From contig NZ_SDQD01000001.1 of the NCBI RefSeq assembly GCF_004153685.1, forward strand, positions 1,240,001 through 1,304,000: a stretch of DNA of 64,000 nt, read 5' to 3'. A program made the translations under genes and the position numbers. The notes below the pieces were generated by a model. It ran no database searches, was not told where the DNA came from, and saw only the letters and a program-made list of their open reading frames with translations. The stretch comes from Pollutimonas harenae (GTDB taxonomy: Bacteria; Pseudomonadota; Gammaproteobacteria; Burkholderiales; Burkholderiaceae_B). Shown in pieces: positions 17,360 to 25,750 of the stretch (position 1 is the first letter of the stretch; the number at the start of each line of letters is the position of its first letter).

Positions 17360-17419
17360 TCAAGAAAGCTGGCGCCTCGGCATAGTAATTCCTTGTCATT
17401 CAGTCAAGCTCGAACTGGC
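17360..17419. repeat. Right copy of direct repeat flanking the 13246-17359 cassette
   Basis: This copy contains, in order, an orphan tctC tail (TCAAGAAAGCTGGC followed by in-frame stop TAG), the shared intergenic TAATTCCTTGTCATTCAG, and the intact 3' end of lysR. It mirrors the left copy at 13188-13245, where the tctC end is intact and the lysR end is broken. The orphan tail has no gene before it. Confidence 0.75.
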
Positions 17420-18284
17420 CGACGATAAAATCAATAAACACTCTTACCCGGGTCGGCAGATTCTGTCGGCTGGGGTAGTACAGAAACAGGTCGGCGGGTT
17501 CCGGTAGAAAATCCGGCAGCACTACTTTCAGGCGCCGGGCCGCCACATATTTGTTCAAGTCCCATTCCGAACGGACCATGATGCCATGGCCTTCCAGTGT
17601 CCAGCCTAGTGCGATATCGCCGTCGTTGCTCGACATGGCGCCCTTTACCTTGATGACTTCCGTATGCTGCTGATGCGAGAAACGCCATATGCCATGCGCT
17701 TCGTCATTCTGGTTATGGATAATGCAGCGATGGTGTGCCAGGTCGGCCAGTGTTTTTGGCTCTCCGTGCTTCTTCAGGTATTTGGGCGAGGCGCACAGGT
17801 AGCGGCGGTTGCTTAACAGACGGCGAGCCACGAGGCGCCGGTCGGGCAGGGTGCCGAAGCGTATGGCCAGATCGATGTTGTTGGCCACCAGGTCCACCGG
17901 TTTGTCGGTAACCTGCAAATCAAGCTCGATATCGGGATATTTCAGGGCAAACCTGGAGGCCAGGGCCGAAATGCGCCTGCGGCCAAATCCCAGGCTGGCA
18001 TTTACGCGCAATAGACCACGTGCTTGCCGTCCATGATTGATAACCGAGTCTTCCATGGCCTTGATGTCGGCCAGTATGCGCCGGGCCTGCTCTAGAAACA
18101 GCTCGCCTTCGCTGGTCAGGCTGATGCTGCGTGTGGTCCGGTTGGCAAGACGCACCCCCAGGCGATCTTCCAGTTGCATCAGTTTGCGCGTGGCGGCCGG
18201 CGGCGTGATGTCGAGCGCACGCGCTACAGCAGACAGATTCTTGTGCTGCGCCAACAGCACAAAGAAGGAAAGCGTCGAATCCAT
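17400..18284 (-). CDS. LysR-family transcriptional regulator
   Basis: A 294-residue regulator with an N-terminal winged helix (residues 1-60, FVLLAQHKNLSAVARALDITPPAATRKLMQLEDRLGVRL) and a LysR substrate-binding domain (about 90-290). The HTH with PPAATRKL and the length fit the large DsdC/CrgA-like branch. It is divergent from the D-tartrate dehydratase gene and so probably activates it in response to a hydroxy acid. The ATG is preceded by A+T-rich sequence without a clear ribosome site. Its 3' end lies in the flanking repeat. Confidence 0.91.
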   Translation of the reverse strand: MDSTLSFFVLLAQHKNLSAVARALDITPPAATRKLMQLEDRLGVRLANRTTRSISLTSEGELFLEQARRILADIKAMEDSVINHGRQARGLLRVNASLGFGRRRISALASRFALKYPDIELDLQVTDKPVDLVANNIDLAIRFGTLPDRRLVARRLLSNRRYLCASPKYLKKHGEPKTLADLAHHRCIIHNQNDEAHGIWRFSHQQHTEVIKVKGAMSSNDGDIALGWTLEGHGIMVRSEWDLNKYVAARRLKVVLPDFLPEPADLFLYYPSRQNLPTRVRVFIDFIVGQFELD

Positions 18285-18310
18285 ATTTATTAATTAAATG
18301 CAATAGTGTA

Positions 18311-18329
18311 TTTATTATAAGTAAATAAA
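18311..18329. promoter_or_regulatory. Candidate LysR binding site in the lysR-tarD gap
   Basis: TTTATT at 18311-18316 and AATAAA at 18324-18329 form an inverted repeat with a 7-base spacer, fitting the T-N11-A pattern of LysR boxes. It lies 27 bp upstream of lysR and 80 bp upstream of the dehydratase gene. Confidence 0.4.
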
Positions 18330-18408
18330 CTTGGGCCCAAGAGTGGTTAATCTGTCTATGTCCGCGCTGTCAGGCGCCACCGTCATATCCTTCAAGTAAA
18401 GCCACATC

Positions 18409-19575
18409 ATGAAAATTCTGGAAATCCGCGAAGTCACGCTGCCCATCAGTTCGTCCATCCGCAATGCCTACATAGACTTCAGCAAAATGACGCTGAGCCT
18501 GGTCGCCGTCATGACCGATGTCATCCGTGACGGCAAGCCGGTGGTGGGCTATGGCTTTAATTCGAATGGTCGTTATGGGCAGGGTAACCTGATGCGTGAG
18601 CGATTCATTCCCCGGGTGCTGGCGGCTGATCCCGCTAGCCTGATGAACGGAGCAGGAGACAACCTGGATCCTCACAAGATCTGGGACTGTATGTACACCA
18701 ACGAAAAACCCGGCGGCCATGGCGAGCGCTCGGTAGCCATAGGCACCATAGACATGGCGGTTTGGGATGCAGTGGCCAAGATTGCCAACAAGCCTTTGTT
18801 TCAGCACTTGGCGGACGAATACGGTAATGGACAGCCCAACCGCAAAGTCTTCGTCTACGCGGCAGGAGGCTATTACTATCCCGGGCAGGACCATGGCAAG
18901 CTCAAGGACGAGATGCGCAGTTACCTTGATCGTGGCTATACCGTGGTCAAGAAGAAAATCGGAGGCGCCTCGCTCGACGAAGACCTGCGACGCATCGATT
19001 CAATACTGAGCGTTCTGCAAGATGGTCAAAGACTGTGCGTGGACGCCAACGGACGCTTCGACCTGGACACCGCCATTGCCTACGCCAAGGCGCTTTCGCA
19101 ATACGACCTGTTTTGGTACGAAGAGCCGGGCGACCCCCTGGATTTCGAGTTACAGGCTGCCCTGCGCAGTTACTACAAAAATCCCATGGCTACCGGCGAG
19201 AACCTGTTCTCGATGCAGGACGCCAGGAATCTGATCCGCTACGGCGGCATGCGCCCCGACCGCGACTGGCTGCAGTTTGATTGCGCACTGAGCTACGGCC
19301 TGGTCGAATATTTGCGCACTCTGGATATGCTGCATGAACATGGCTGGTCGCCCAGCCGCTGCATTCCTCATGGCGGGCACCAGATGTCGCTGAATATAGC
19401 GGCCGGCCTGGGCCTGGGTGGTAACGAATCCTACCCGGATTTGTTCCAGCCTTTTGGCGGCTTCCCCGATGGCGTGAAGGTCGAGAACAGCTACATCACC
19501 ATGCCCGATCTTGTCGGCATAGGCTTTGAGGGCAAGGCCGATCTGTACAGCCAGATGCACAAGCTTTCTGATTGA
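18409..19575 (+). CDS. tarD: D-tartrate dehydratase (enolase superfamily)
   Basis: A 388-residue mandelate-racemase-like enzyme that converts D-tartrate to oxaloacetate. It closely follows the Bradyrhizobium japonicum D-tartrate dehydratase as I remember it, sharing NAYIDFSKMT, NEKPGGHGERSVA, MRPDRDWLQFDCALSYGL and CIPHGGHQMSLNIAAG. Expected active-site residues are K183 in VVKKKIGG, metal ligands D212, E238 and E264, and H321. It is divergent from lysR and 23 bp before an esterase gene, with a Bug gene after that, suggesting a tartrate uptake and use operon. Function rests on recalled similarity. Confidence 0.88.
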   Translation: MKILEIREVTLPISSSIRNAYIDFSKMTLSLVAVMTDVIRDGKPVVGYGFNSNGRYGQGNLMRERFIPRVLAADPASLMNGAGDNLDPHKIWDCMYTNEKPGGHGERSVAIGTIDMAVWDAVAKIANKPLFQHLADEYGNGQPNRKVFVYAAGGYYYPGQDHGKLKDEMRSYLDRGYTVVKKKIGGASLDEDLRRIDSILSVLQDGQRLCVDANGRFDLDTAIAYAKALSQYDLFWYEEPGDPLDFELQAALRSYYKNPMATGENLFSMQDARNLIRYGGMRPDRDWLQFDCALSYGLVEYLRTLDMLHEHGWSPSRCIPHGGHQMSLNIAAGLGLGGNESYPDLFQPFGGFPDGVKVENSYITMPDLVGIGFEGKADLYSQMHKLSD

Positions 19576-19598
19576 AGCCTGAACAAGGGGGAATAACC

Positions 19599-20534
19599 AT
19601 GAAACTGGACGCGAGCGCTGAGGCCTTGATTGCCTTTACCCAGCAGCAAAATAATCCGCCTTTGGGGGCAGTGCCTGTTGCGCTGTCACGAAAGCAATCG
19701 AATGCGGTGCGTGCGCAATTGCAGCCCGACTCTCCTGTTCTTGCCAGCGTAGAAGATGGCGAGATAAACGGGTCCAAGAGCGCTATTCCATTCAGGATAT
19801 ATCGGGCAGTTGCCGATTCCACCAGCGTGCCAGCTGTGGTTTTCTTTCATGGTGGCGGTTTTGTTCTGGGCGACCTGGATAGCCACGATATCGTGTGTCG
19901 GCAAATATGCCATGAATCCGCTTGTACGGTGATCGCCATTGATTACCGTCTAGCCCCGGAACACAAGTTCCCCGCGGCGGTAGACGATGCCATTGACGCC
20001 ACAGCCTGGGTGCGCGAGCATGCCGCAGAACTCAATATTGATGCCGACCGTATTGCTTTGGCAGGTGATAGTGCGGGGGCCAACCTGGCGACTGTCGTGG
20101 CCATCGACATGAAGCGCAAAGGCTTGCAGCCACTGGCACTGCAGATATTGTTCTATCCGGTCGTGGATCAATACGCTGAATACGACAGCAAGCAACGCTA
20201 TGGAAGTGGCTATTTGCTTACGCGGTCAGCGATCAATTTTTATGCTGATCAGTATTTCGGAAGTGAAGGCGATAAACAGGATTGGCGGGCGTCACCGATG
20301 CTGCATGACGACTTGTCTGGCCTGCCCGAGGCTTTGGTCATTACTGCAGGTTTTGATCCCCTGGTCGATGAGGGGGAAGCCTATGCCTTGCGCTTGTCAC
20401 AAGCAGGCGTTCGAACCACTGTACGGCGGTTTCCGGGGCAGGTCCACGGCTTTATCACGCGGGGCCGGATCATACCTGAAGCGTTCGAGGCCATTCAGGA
20501 AGCAGCCCTATTGCTGCGGACACGCCTCGCATAA
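19599..20534 (+). CDS. Alpha/beta hydrolase, HSL (family IV) esterase
   Basis: A 311-residue esterase/lipase of the hormone-sensitive-lipase family. It has the oxyanion-hole HGGG in VVFFHGGGFVLGDL, the nucleophile elbow GDSAGAN, an Asp in GFDPLVDEG and a His in VHGF near the C-terminus. The frame opens with TTG at 19572, but AGGGGGAATAACC before the ATG at 19599 makes that the better start. There is no signal peptide, so it acts in the cytoplasm. Lying between tarD and a Bug gene, it may release a hydroxy acid such as tartrate from an ester or lactone, which is inference. Confidence 0.9.
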   Translation: MKLDASAEALIAFTQQQNNPPLGAVPVALSRKQSNAVRAQLQPDSPVLASVEDGEINGSKSAIPFRIYRAVADSTSVPAVVFFHGGGFVLGDLDSHDIVCRQICHESACTVIAIDYRLAPEHKFPAAVDDAIDATAWVREHAAELNIDADRIALAGDSAGANLATVVAIDMKRKGLQPLALQILFYPVVDQYAEYDSKQRYGSGYLLTRSAINFYADQYFGSEGDKQDWRASPMLHDDLSGLPEALVITAGFDPLVDEGEAYALRLSQAGVRTTVRRFPGQVHGFITRGRIIPEAFEAIQEAALLLRTRLA

Positions 20535-20594
20535 GCCGGGATGATTGCTGACTGAAAGCCAGAATAATTAACGGTTCAACAAGGAGAGAAGACT

Positions 20595-21578
20595 ATGTTT
20601 GGAGATGGGAAATTCGCGATGCACGTGGGCAAGACTGTAGCAGTGGCAGCCCTGTTGGTGGCGAGTACGGCTTGGGCGCAGGACAAATATCCGGCCAAGA
20701 TGGTGGAGGTCGTTGTCCCCTGGACGGCAGGCCAGGCTACCGATATTGCGGCCAGGACCTTTGCCGAGGAGCTGACTGCCAAGCTGGACGAGACTTTCTT
20801 CATATCCAATAAAGCGGGTGCAGGTGGTGCGGTTGGCAGCGCCTATGTGGCACGCGCCAAGACAGATGGTTATACCTTGCTGGCCGCCTCGACGGGTTCA
20901 GTCATTGTCAGTCCGCTATTGAACATAACCTCTTATGCTGCCTCTGATTTTGTGCCCGCAGCCATGATTGCAAAAAGCCCGTCGATATTGATTACAGCAT
21001 CGGATTTCCCTGCCAAGAACATTAACGAGTTGATCAAGCTGCTTAAAGATAACCCGGGGAAATATACATTTGCTTCATCTGGCAATGGATCGGCCACCCA
21101 TCTGATGGCAGAAGCATTTAACATGGGTTATGGCATTGAGGCCACACACGTACCTTACAAGGGCAGCTCTGCCGCCTTGACCGATGTGTTGGCCGGGCGC
21201 GTGACGTATATGTTCGATACGGTGGCGTCGGTGTCGGGGCAGCTGAAGGCCGGTAAGGTAACCGCCTATGCCATTTCTTCCAAGGATCGCAGTGCGTCGG
21301 TGCCTGATATTCCTGCCATTGCAGAAGTGACTGAGCTGAAGGACTTTGATATTGCATCGTGGATAGGGTTGATGGCGCCGAAAGGCACCTCCCCGGAAAG
21401 CCTGAGCGTCATCGAAGAAGTGGCCAGCGCATACTTGAAGACTCCCGAAGCCAAAGCCAAGTATCAGGGCATGGGGCTGGGAATTAATCCCATGTCCAAT
21501 CAGGAGTTCCAGAAAGTAGTCGACCGTGAGGTTGAACTTTATTCCGGTTTGCTGGAGAAACTGGGATTGAAACAGTAG
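20595..21578 (+). CDS. Bug/TctC-family binding protein
   Basis: A 327-residue periplasmic binding protein with signal peptide ending near STAWAQ and motifs SNKAGAGGAVGSAYVARAKTDGYT and HVPYKGSSAALTDVLAG. The first loop reads PWTAGQATD instead of the usual P-x-x-A/P-G-G-x-x-D, so a ligand-loop glycine is replaced by Gln. AAGGAGAGAAGACT precedes the ATG; a second ATG 12 codons on would give a shorter signal. It ends the tarD operon, suggesting tartrate or a tartrate ester as ligand. Confidence 0.91.
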   Translation: MFGDGKFAMHVGKTVAVAALLVASTAWAQDKYPAKMVEVVVPWTAGQATDIAARTFAEELTAKLDETFFISNKAGAGGAVGSAYVARAKTDGYTLLAASTGSVIVSPLLNITSYAASDFVPAAMIAKSPSILITASDFPAKNINELIKLLKDNPGKYTFASSGNGSATHLMAEAFNMGYGIEATHVPYKGSSAALTDVLAGRVTYMFDTVASVSGQLKAGKVTAYAISSKDRSASVPDIPAIAEVTELKDFDIASWIGLMAPKGTSPESLSVIEEVASAYLKTPEAKAKYQGMGLGINPMSNQEFQKVVDREVELYSGLLEKLGLKQ

Positions 21579-21603
21579 CGCCTCGATATAAGGGAAGCTC
21601 ATA

Positions 21604-21638
21604 AGAATGGGCGGCACTTATGAAGTGCCGCCCATTCT
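21604..21638. terminator. Strong bidirectional terminator hairpin
   Basis: AGAATGGGCGGCACTT (21604-21619) and AAGTGCCGCCCATTCT (21623-21638) form a perfect 16-bp stem with a 3-base loop between two convergent Bug genes. Partial T- and A-runs flank it. Confidence 0.85.
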
Positions 21639-21665
21639 GTTTATAACCCCTGCAGTGCCTACAGC

Positions 21666-22649
21666 CTATTCGATCTTGATGCCGGCACGTTTGATGACGC
21701 CGTCCCATTTTTTGACTTCATTGTTGACCAGAGTCTTGAATTCGGCCGGTGAGCTCGCGACAATTTCGACGCCTTGCTTATTGAATTTATCGATGACTGA
21801 TTGTTCATGCAACATGTCGACCATGCCGGCGTTGACCTTTTTAATGATCTCGTCGGGCGTCCCTGCCGGAGCCTGCATGCCAAACCAGACGTAGACTTCA
21901 TATCCTGGGACACCCGCCTCGGCTACGGTTGGGGTGTCGGGCAGCAGCGGCGCACGCTTGGTGCCGGTTGCGCCCAGGGCATTCAGTTTGCCGGCCGAGA
22001 TATTCGGGTAGACGTTGGGAAGGTTATCGAACAGGACGTCGATGTCGCCAGCAAGCAGGGCGGTGACGGCGGGCGCGCTGCCTTTGTATGGAATATGGGT
22101 CATTTTGGTGTCAGTCATTTCCAGAAATAACTCCATCGACAGATGGTTGGACGAACCTGAGCCAGTGGATCCGTAATTGAGTTTGCTCGGATTGGCCTTG
22201 GCGTAATCGATCAGCTCTTTCACGCTCTTGAACTGGGAATCAGCCCGTACGGTAAGAATGTTTTGCGTGCTGCCCGCCCATATGACAGGTTCAAAATCCT
22301 TTAGTGCATCGTAAGGCATTTTTTCGCCGTACAGGCCGGGCAGCGCTGAAAACGGCAGTGGCGTAATGAGCAGGGTATAACCATCAGGCTTGGCCTGTGC
22401 GACGGTCGTGTTTCCAATCAGGGTATTGCCGCCAGGCTTATTTTCCACCACTACCGACTGATCCCAGGCTTTGGTTAGGTATTCGCTGGCTGTTCTGGCC
22501 AGGGTGTCGTTGAATCCACCAGGTGTGTAAGGGACGACGAGGCGCACGGGCTTGTCAGGATAAGATTTAGTGTCGGCTGCGGCGGCGCTTAATGAGGCAA
22601 GGGCCAGGCTGAATCCACCTAGCAATAACGTCAATTTACTTATTTTCAT
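21666..22649 (-). CDS. Bug/TctC-family binding protein
   Basis: A 327-residue periplasmic binding protein with a signal peptide ending SLSAAAAD and motifs PYTPGGFNDTLAR, ENKPGGNTLIGN, AQAKPDGYT and HIPYKGSAPAVTALLAG. GAGGAGACAACC precedes the ATG. It is the last gene of the hydroxy-acid operon read leftward from 28215, 35 bp after the enolase-superfamily gene, and probably binds that operon's substrate in the periplasm. Confidence 0.92.
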   Translation of the reverse strand: MKISKLTLLLGGFSLALASLSAAAADTKSYPDKPVRLVVPYTPGGFNDTLARTASEYLTKAWDQSVVVENKPGGNTLIGNTTVAQAKPDGYTLLITPLPFSALPGLYGEKMPYDALKDFEPVIWAGSTQNILTVRADSQFKSVKELIDYAKANPSKLNYGSTGSGSSNHLSMELFLEMTDTKMTHIPYKGSAPAVTALLAGDIDVLFDNLPNVYPNISAGKLNALGATGTKRAPLLPDTPTVAEAGVPGYEVYVWFGMQAPAGTPDEIIKKVNAGMVDMLHEQSVIDKFNKQGVEIVASSPAEFKTLVNNEVKKWDGVIKRAGIKIE

Positions 22650-22684
22650 GGTTGTCTCCTCGACTGTGTAATCGTTATTGGTAC

Positions 22685-23833
22685 TTAGAATTTCACAACA
22701 TATCCCGGCCCATCGATCACCGGAAAATCTTTAAATATGGACTCATCCACTTCTACGCCAAGACCCGGGCCGGACGGTGGTTCGACGCAGCCGTCTTTAC
22801 CGATAGAGAAGGTTGGGCCAAACATATCGCGAAAAGGGTTGAACTGCGAGACACAAGCCTCGAAGTATCCGGAGTTCTCGGTCGCGGCAAGAAAATGCAG
22901 GCTTGCCGCATGGTTCAGGCCTGTTGCCGAGCTGTGTGGGTTGATAGGTATGCGAAAGGCGGAAGCCAGGGCCGCGATTCTAATTGCTTCGGTGATCCCG
23001 CCCGTCTTGGACAAGTCGGGTTGCCAAACCTGTACCGCGCCAGCCTCCAGCATTTGTGCGAACTCAAAGCGCATGAAATGATTTTCACCGGCGGCCAAAG
23101 GGACTAGCGGGGTGATTTTGGCGGCTTCGCGGTACGAGGCGAAATCGTTGCATGCAAACGGCTCTTCGAGCCAGCCGGCGTGAATATCCGCCAGCACAGG
23201 CAGGACACGCCGCGCTTGTGCGATGGTATAGGCGGTATTTGCATCGGTCAGGATGTCAATGTCGTCGCCTATGGCTTTACGAACATGCAGGCTACGCTTG
23301 ATATCGTCCTTTACGTTGTCGCCCAGTCGCAGCTTGATGGCTCGATAGCCTTGTTCGATGTATGACTGAGCCTCTTCTGCCAAACTTTGTTCAGGCTGGT
23401 AACCCAGTGCGATACCGCCTGCGTAGGCGGGAAGGCGTTTATGCGAACCACCCAGCAACTCATACAAGGGCATGTTGGCAGCCTTGCCCCGGATGTCCCA
23501 TAAGGCCATGTCAATGCCTGATAGGGCCATGGCAGCGCCCGCCCCCAGGCCGTGGCTCGAGAATTGCATGCGATGCACGCGCTGCCATGTGCCCACGACA
23601 TCGGTGGCAGACATGCCCACGAGCATAGGTGCCAGGGTATTGTGTATGTGGCTGACAATGGCGCCGGGGCTACGGCCTGGATGTGACTCGCCATAGCCCA
23701 CGAGGCCTTCGGATGTGTCAACCCGGACAATAATGGCGTCTCGCTTCAAGGTGCTGCCCACACCCATGGTGACGGTTTTTCCCTCAGGCAGGCGATAGGA
23801 AAGCGGGATAGCGGTGATGCGGGTGATGTTCAC
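22685..23833 (-). CDS. Mandelate racemase/muconate lactonizing enzyme family dehydratase
   Basis: A 382-residue enolase-superfamily enzyme. It has an N-terminal capping domain and a barrel with KxR base pair K167-x-R169 (IKLRLGD), metal ligands D197 (DANTAY), E223/E224 (LEEP) and E250 (AAGENH), and D273 with H300 (INPHSS). The K and His pair place it in the mandelate-racemase subgroup, whose members dehydrate or racemise hydroxy acids. The start is GTG at 23833, overlapping the stop of the dehydrogenase gene by 4 bp with AGGAG upstream. The substrate is unknown. Confidence 0.88.
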   Translation of the reverse strand: MNITRITAIPLSYRLPEGKTVTMGVGSTLKRDAIIVRVDTSEGLVGYGESHPGRSPGAIVSHIHNTLAPMLVGMSATDVVGTWQRVHRMQFSSHGLGAGAAMALSGIDMALWDIRGKAANMPLYELLGGSHKRLPAYAGGIALGYQPEQSLAEEAQSYIEQGYRAIKLRLGDNVKDDIKRSLHVRKAIGDDIDILTDANTAYTIAQARRVLPVLADIHAGWLEEPFACNDFASYREAAKITPLVPLAAGENHFMRFEFAQMLEAGAVQVWQPDLSKTGGITEAIRIAALASAFRIPINPHSSATGLNHAASLHFLAATENSGYFEACVSQFNPFRDMFGPTFSIGKDGCVEPPSGPGLGVEVDESIFKDFPVIDGPGYVVKF

Positions 23834-24828
23834 TGTTTCTCCTGGTTCTTAAAACATTCGGGATTGACGATATTGCCGGGGCGTTCACCGCGGATCAGAG
23901 CGAGCACTGTACTGACAGCCATCAGACCCATGGCCCGCTCGGCATCGCCAGTTGTGCCGGCCAGATGTGGCGTGAGCATAACGTTGGGGTGGGCGCGCAG
24001 CCTGCTGTCCGTGGGCAGAGGCTGGGTGGTAAACACATCCAGCGCAGCGCCAGCAATGCGACCGGATTCGAGCGCCTGCACCAGGTCTGGTTCATTGATT
24101 ACCGGTCCTCGTCCAACATTGATCAACACCAGGCCAGGTTTGGCGTACGAGAATATCTGGCTGTTCAGCATGCCCCGTGTGTGTTCGGTTAGCGGGCAAG
24201 CCACCACAATGAAGTCGCTGCCTTCAAACAACGCTTCCAGGCTCATTGCGGTGATATTGCCTGGCAGCTTGGACGGGGTGCGCGTATGGGCGGCAACCTG
24301 CATGTCAAACCCGCCCATGGCTATCTGTGCAATACGCTTGCCTATGGCACCAAAACCTACTATCCCCAACTTACGGCCCTGCAGCTCAAAGGTGCTTGAT
24401 CCGGCGGTTTTCCGCAGACCCCAGTTTCCCTCACGGACTTGTTGATCAAAATGCCGGAAACGGCGGGCGCTTTCCAGCATAGCGGCGATGGCATATTCGG
24501 CCACGGCATTGGCATTGACTTCGGGGGTGTTGGCCACGGGCAGCCCATGCTGTGTTGCGCTGTCGACTGGGATGAAATCCAGTCCGACGCCATGGCGAAC
24601 GACGCCGCGTAATGTATTGGGTTGGTCAAAAAGATCAGCGGGCAGCTGCCGGCGCACAATCAGCCCCTGGACACTTTGCACCTCAGCGTACAGTGTCTCT
24701 GTTGCGGCAGCGGTGTCCAGCTTTGAGTCCAGAGTAAGGACAGTTGCAACAGCTCTTAATTCAGCGTCGGCCTCGGGATGAATGGCATCGGTCAACAGGA
24801 TTCTGGGTCTGGCTGCTTCAGGTATCAT
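23830..24828 (-). CDS. D-2-hydroxyacid dehydrogenase with altered catalytic Glu
   Basis: A 332-residue NAD(P)-dependent dehydrogenase of the D-isomer 2-hydroxyacid family. It has the Rossmann GxGxxG (GIVGFGAIGKRIA), the catalytic Arg in NVGRGPVI and the His in LTPHLAG. The acid-base partner Glu, normally in DVFxxEP, is Gln in DVFTTQPLP. The frame opens with TTG at 24849; the ATG at 24828 fits the family start and overlaps the previous gene by 11 bp. It lies between the hydroxyisobutyrate-type dehydrogenase and the enolase-superfamily gene. Confidence 0.88.
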   Translation of the reverse strand: MIPEAARPRILLTDAIHPEADAELRAVATVLTLDSKLDTAAATETLYAEVQSVQGLIVRRQLPADLFDQPNTLRGVVRHGVGLDFIPVDSATQHGLPVANTPEVNANAVAEYAIAAMLESARRFRHFDQQVREGNWGLRKTAGSSTFELQGRKLGIVGFGAIGKRIAQIAMGGFDMQVAAHTRTPSKLPGNITAMSLEALFEGSDFIVVACPLTEHTRGMLNSQIFSYAKPGLVLINVGRGPVINEPDLVQALESGRIAGAALDVFTTQPLPTDSRLRAHPNVMLTPHLAGTTGDAERAMGLMAVSTVLALIRGERPGNIVNPECFKNQEKQ

Positions 24829-25720
24829 GATTTTTGTGGGCGTTGGCAAGGTGGTCGATCAGCGTTGGTACCGGCGATTGTTCAAGACCCGCATTGGCGG
24901 CTTGCGCATACAGCTCTTTGATGGCTTGCGCGACCGAGCCTTGGGTGTCTTGTTCTTCGGTCATGGTGCAGTAGTACCCCATGTCCTTCAATGCATTGGA
25001 CATGGAAAAACGGAAGCCGGATGAGTCTTCTGATTCGATGTAGGGACGCAAGCGGTTCAGCACGACTCCGCCTCCTCCGCCTGCGGCCAGGATGTCGCAG
25101 AATGTTTTAGGGTCGGTGCCTGCTTCGCGCGCGCATGCCGCTGCCTCAGCCAGTACGGCCGAGAATCCCAGCGATACGTAGTTATGCAGAAGCTTCATCT
25201 GATGGCCAGCCCCCACGTTGCCAGCGTAGGCGATATTTTCAGAGTAGCTCTGAAGTACAGGAAGGCACTCTTCGAAAACCTTGCGGTCGCCGCCCACGAT
25301 CAGGTTCAATTTACCCTCGGCGGCTTCTTTGGGCGTTCGGGTCATGGGCGCATCCAGGAAGCGCCCACCGGCTTTCTGCACCGCTGCCGCGATCCTGAGG
25401 GTGGATGAGGGTATGGCAGTGGAACAGTCAATGACTGTAATTCCTTGCTTCAGGCCCTCGAGCACGCCGTCCTTCTGGAAGAGGATTTCTTCTACCTGGG
25501 GCGAGCCTGTGACACAGAGGATGAGTATGTCGACCTGGGCGGCCAGGTCGGCGGCGCGCTGGCTGGTCTTTGCGCCAGCCTTCAGCAAATTGTCCAGGGG
25601 CTGGTTGCCGGGGTGCTCAAGCACCGTCAATGGAAAGCCGTTACGCAGCAGGCTGGCAGCGATGCCCGAACCCATCAGGCCGGCGCCAATCAGGCCGATT
25701 TTTGTTTGTTGTTCTGTCAT
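24818..25720 (-). CDS. 3-hydroxyisobutyrate/tartronate-semialdehyde-type dehydrogenase
   Basis: A 300-residue beta-hydroxyacid dehydrogenase. It has the NAD-binding GLIGAGLMGSGIA near the N-terminus, the substrate-loop CSTAIPSST, DAPMTRTPKEAAEGKL (in place of the common DAPVSGG) and the catalytic Lys in GAGHQMKLLHNY. AGGAAATTCC precedes the ATG. The substrate could be tartronate semialdehyde, a 3-hydroxyacid or a related carbonyl. The changed DAPVSGG segment argues against assigning GarR or MmsB directly. Confidence 0.9.
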   Translation of the reverse strand: MTEQQTKIGLIGAGLMGSGIAASLLRNGFPLTVLEHPGNQPLDNLLKAGAKTSQRAADLAAQVDILILCVTGSPQVEEILFQKDGVLEGLKQGITVIDCSTAIPSSTLRIAAAVQKAGGRFLDAPMTRTPKEAAEGKLNLIVGGDRKVFEECLPVLQSYSENIAYAGNVGAGHQMKLLHNYVSLGFSAVLAEAAACAREAGTDPKTFCDILAAGGGGGVVLNRLRPYIESEDSSGFRFSMSNALKDMGYYCTMTEEQDTQGSVAQAIKELYAQAANAGLEQSPVPTLIDHLANAHKNHDT

Positions 25721-25750
25721 TGGAATTTCCTGGATATGGCTGGGTTCGGT

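Noticed and set aside
13188-17419. Insertion sequence or integrative element
   Set aside because: The flanking repeats are gene-derived and imperfect. No transposase, integrase, terminal inverted repeats or tRNA attachment site was found.
24818-25720. Firm naming as garR or mmsB
   Set aside because: The DAPVSGG substrate motif is changed to DAPMTRTPKEAAEG and the pathway partners that would support either name are missing.
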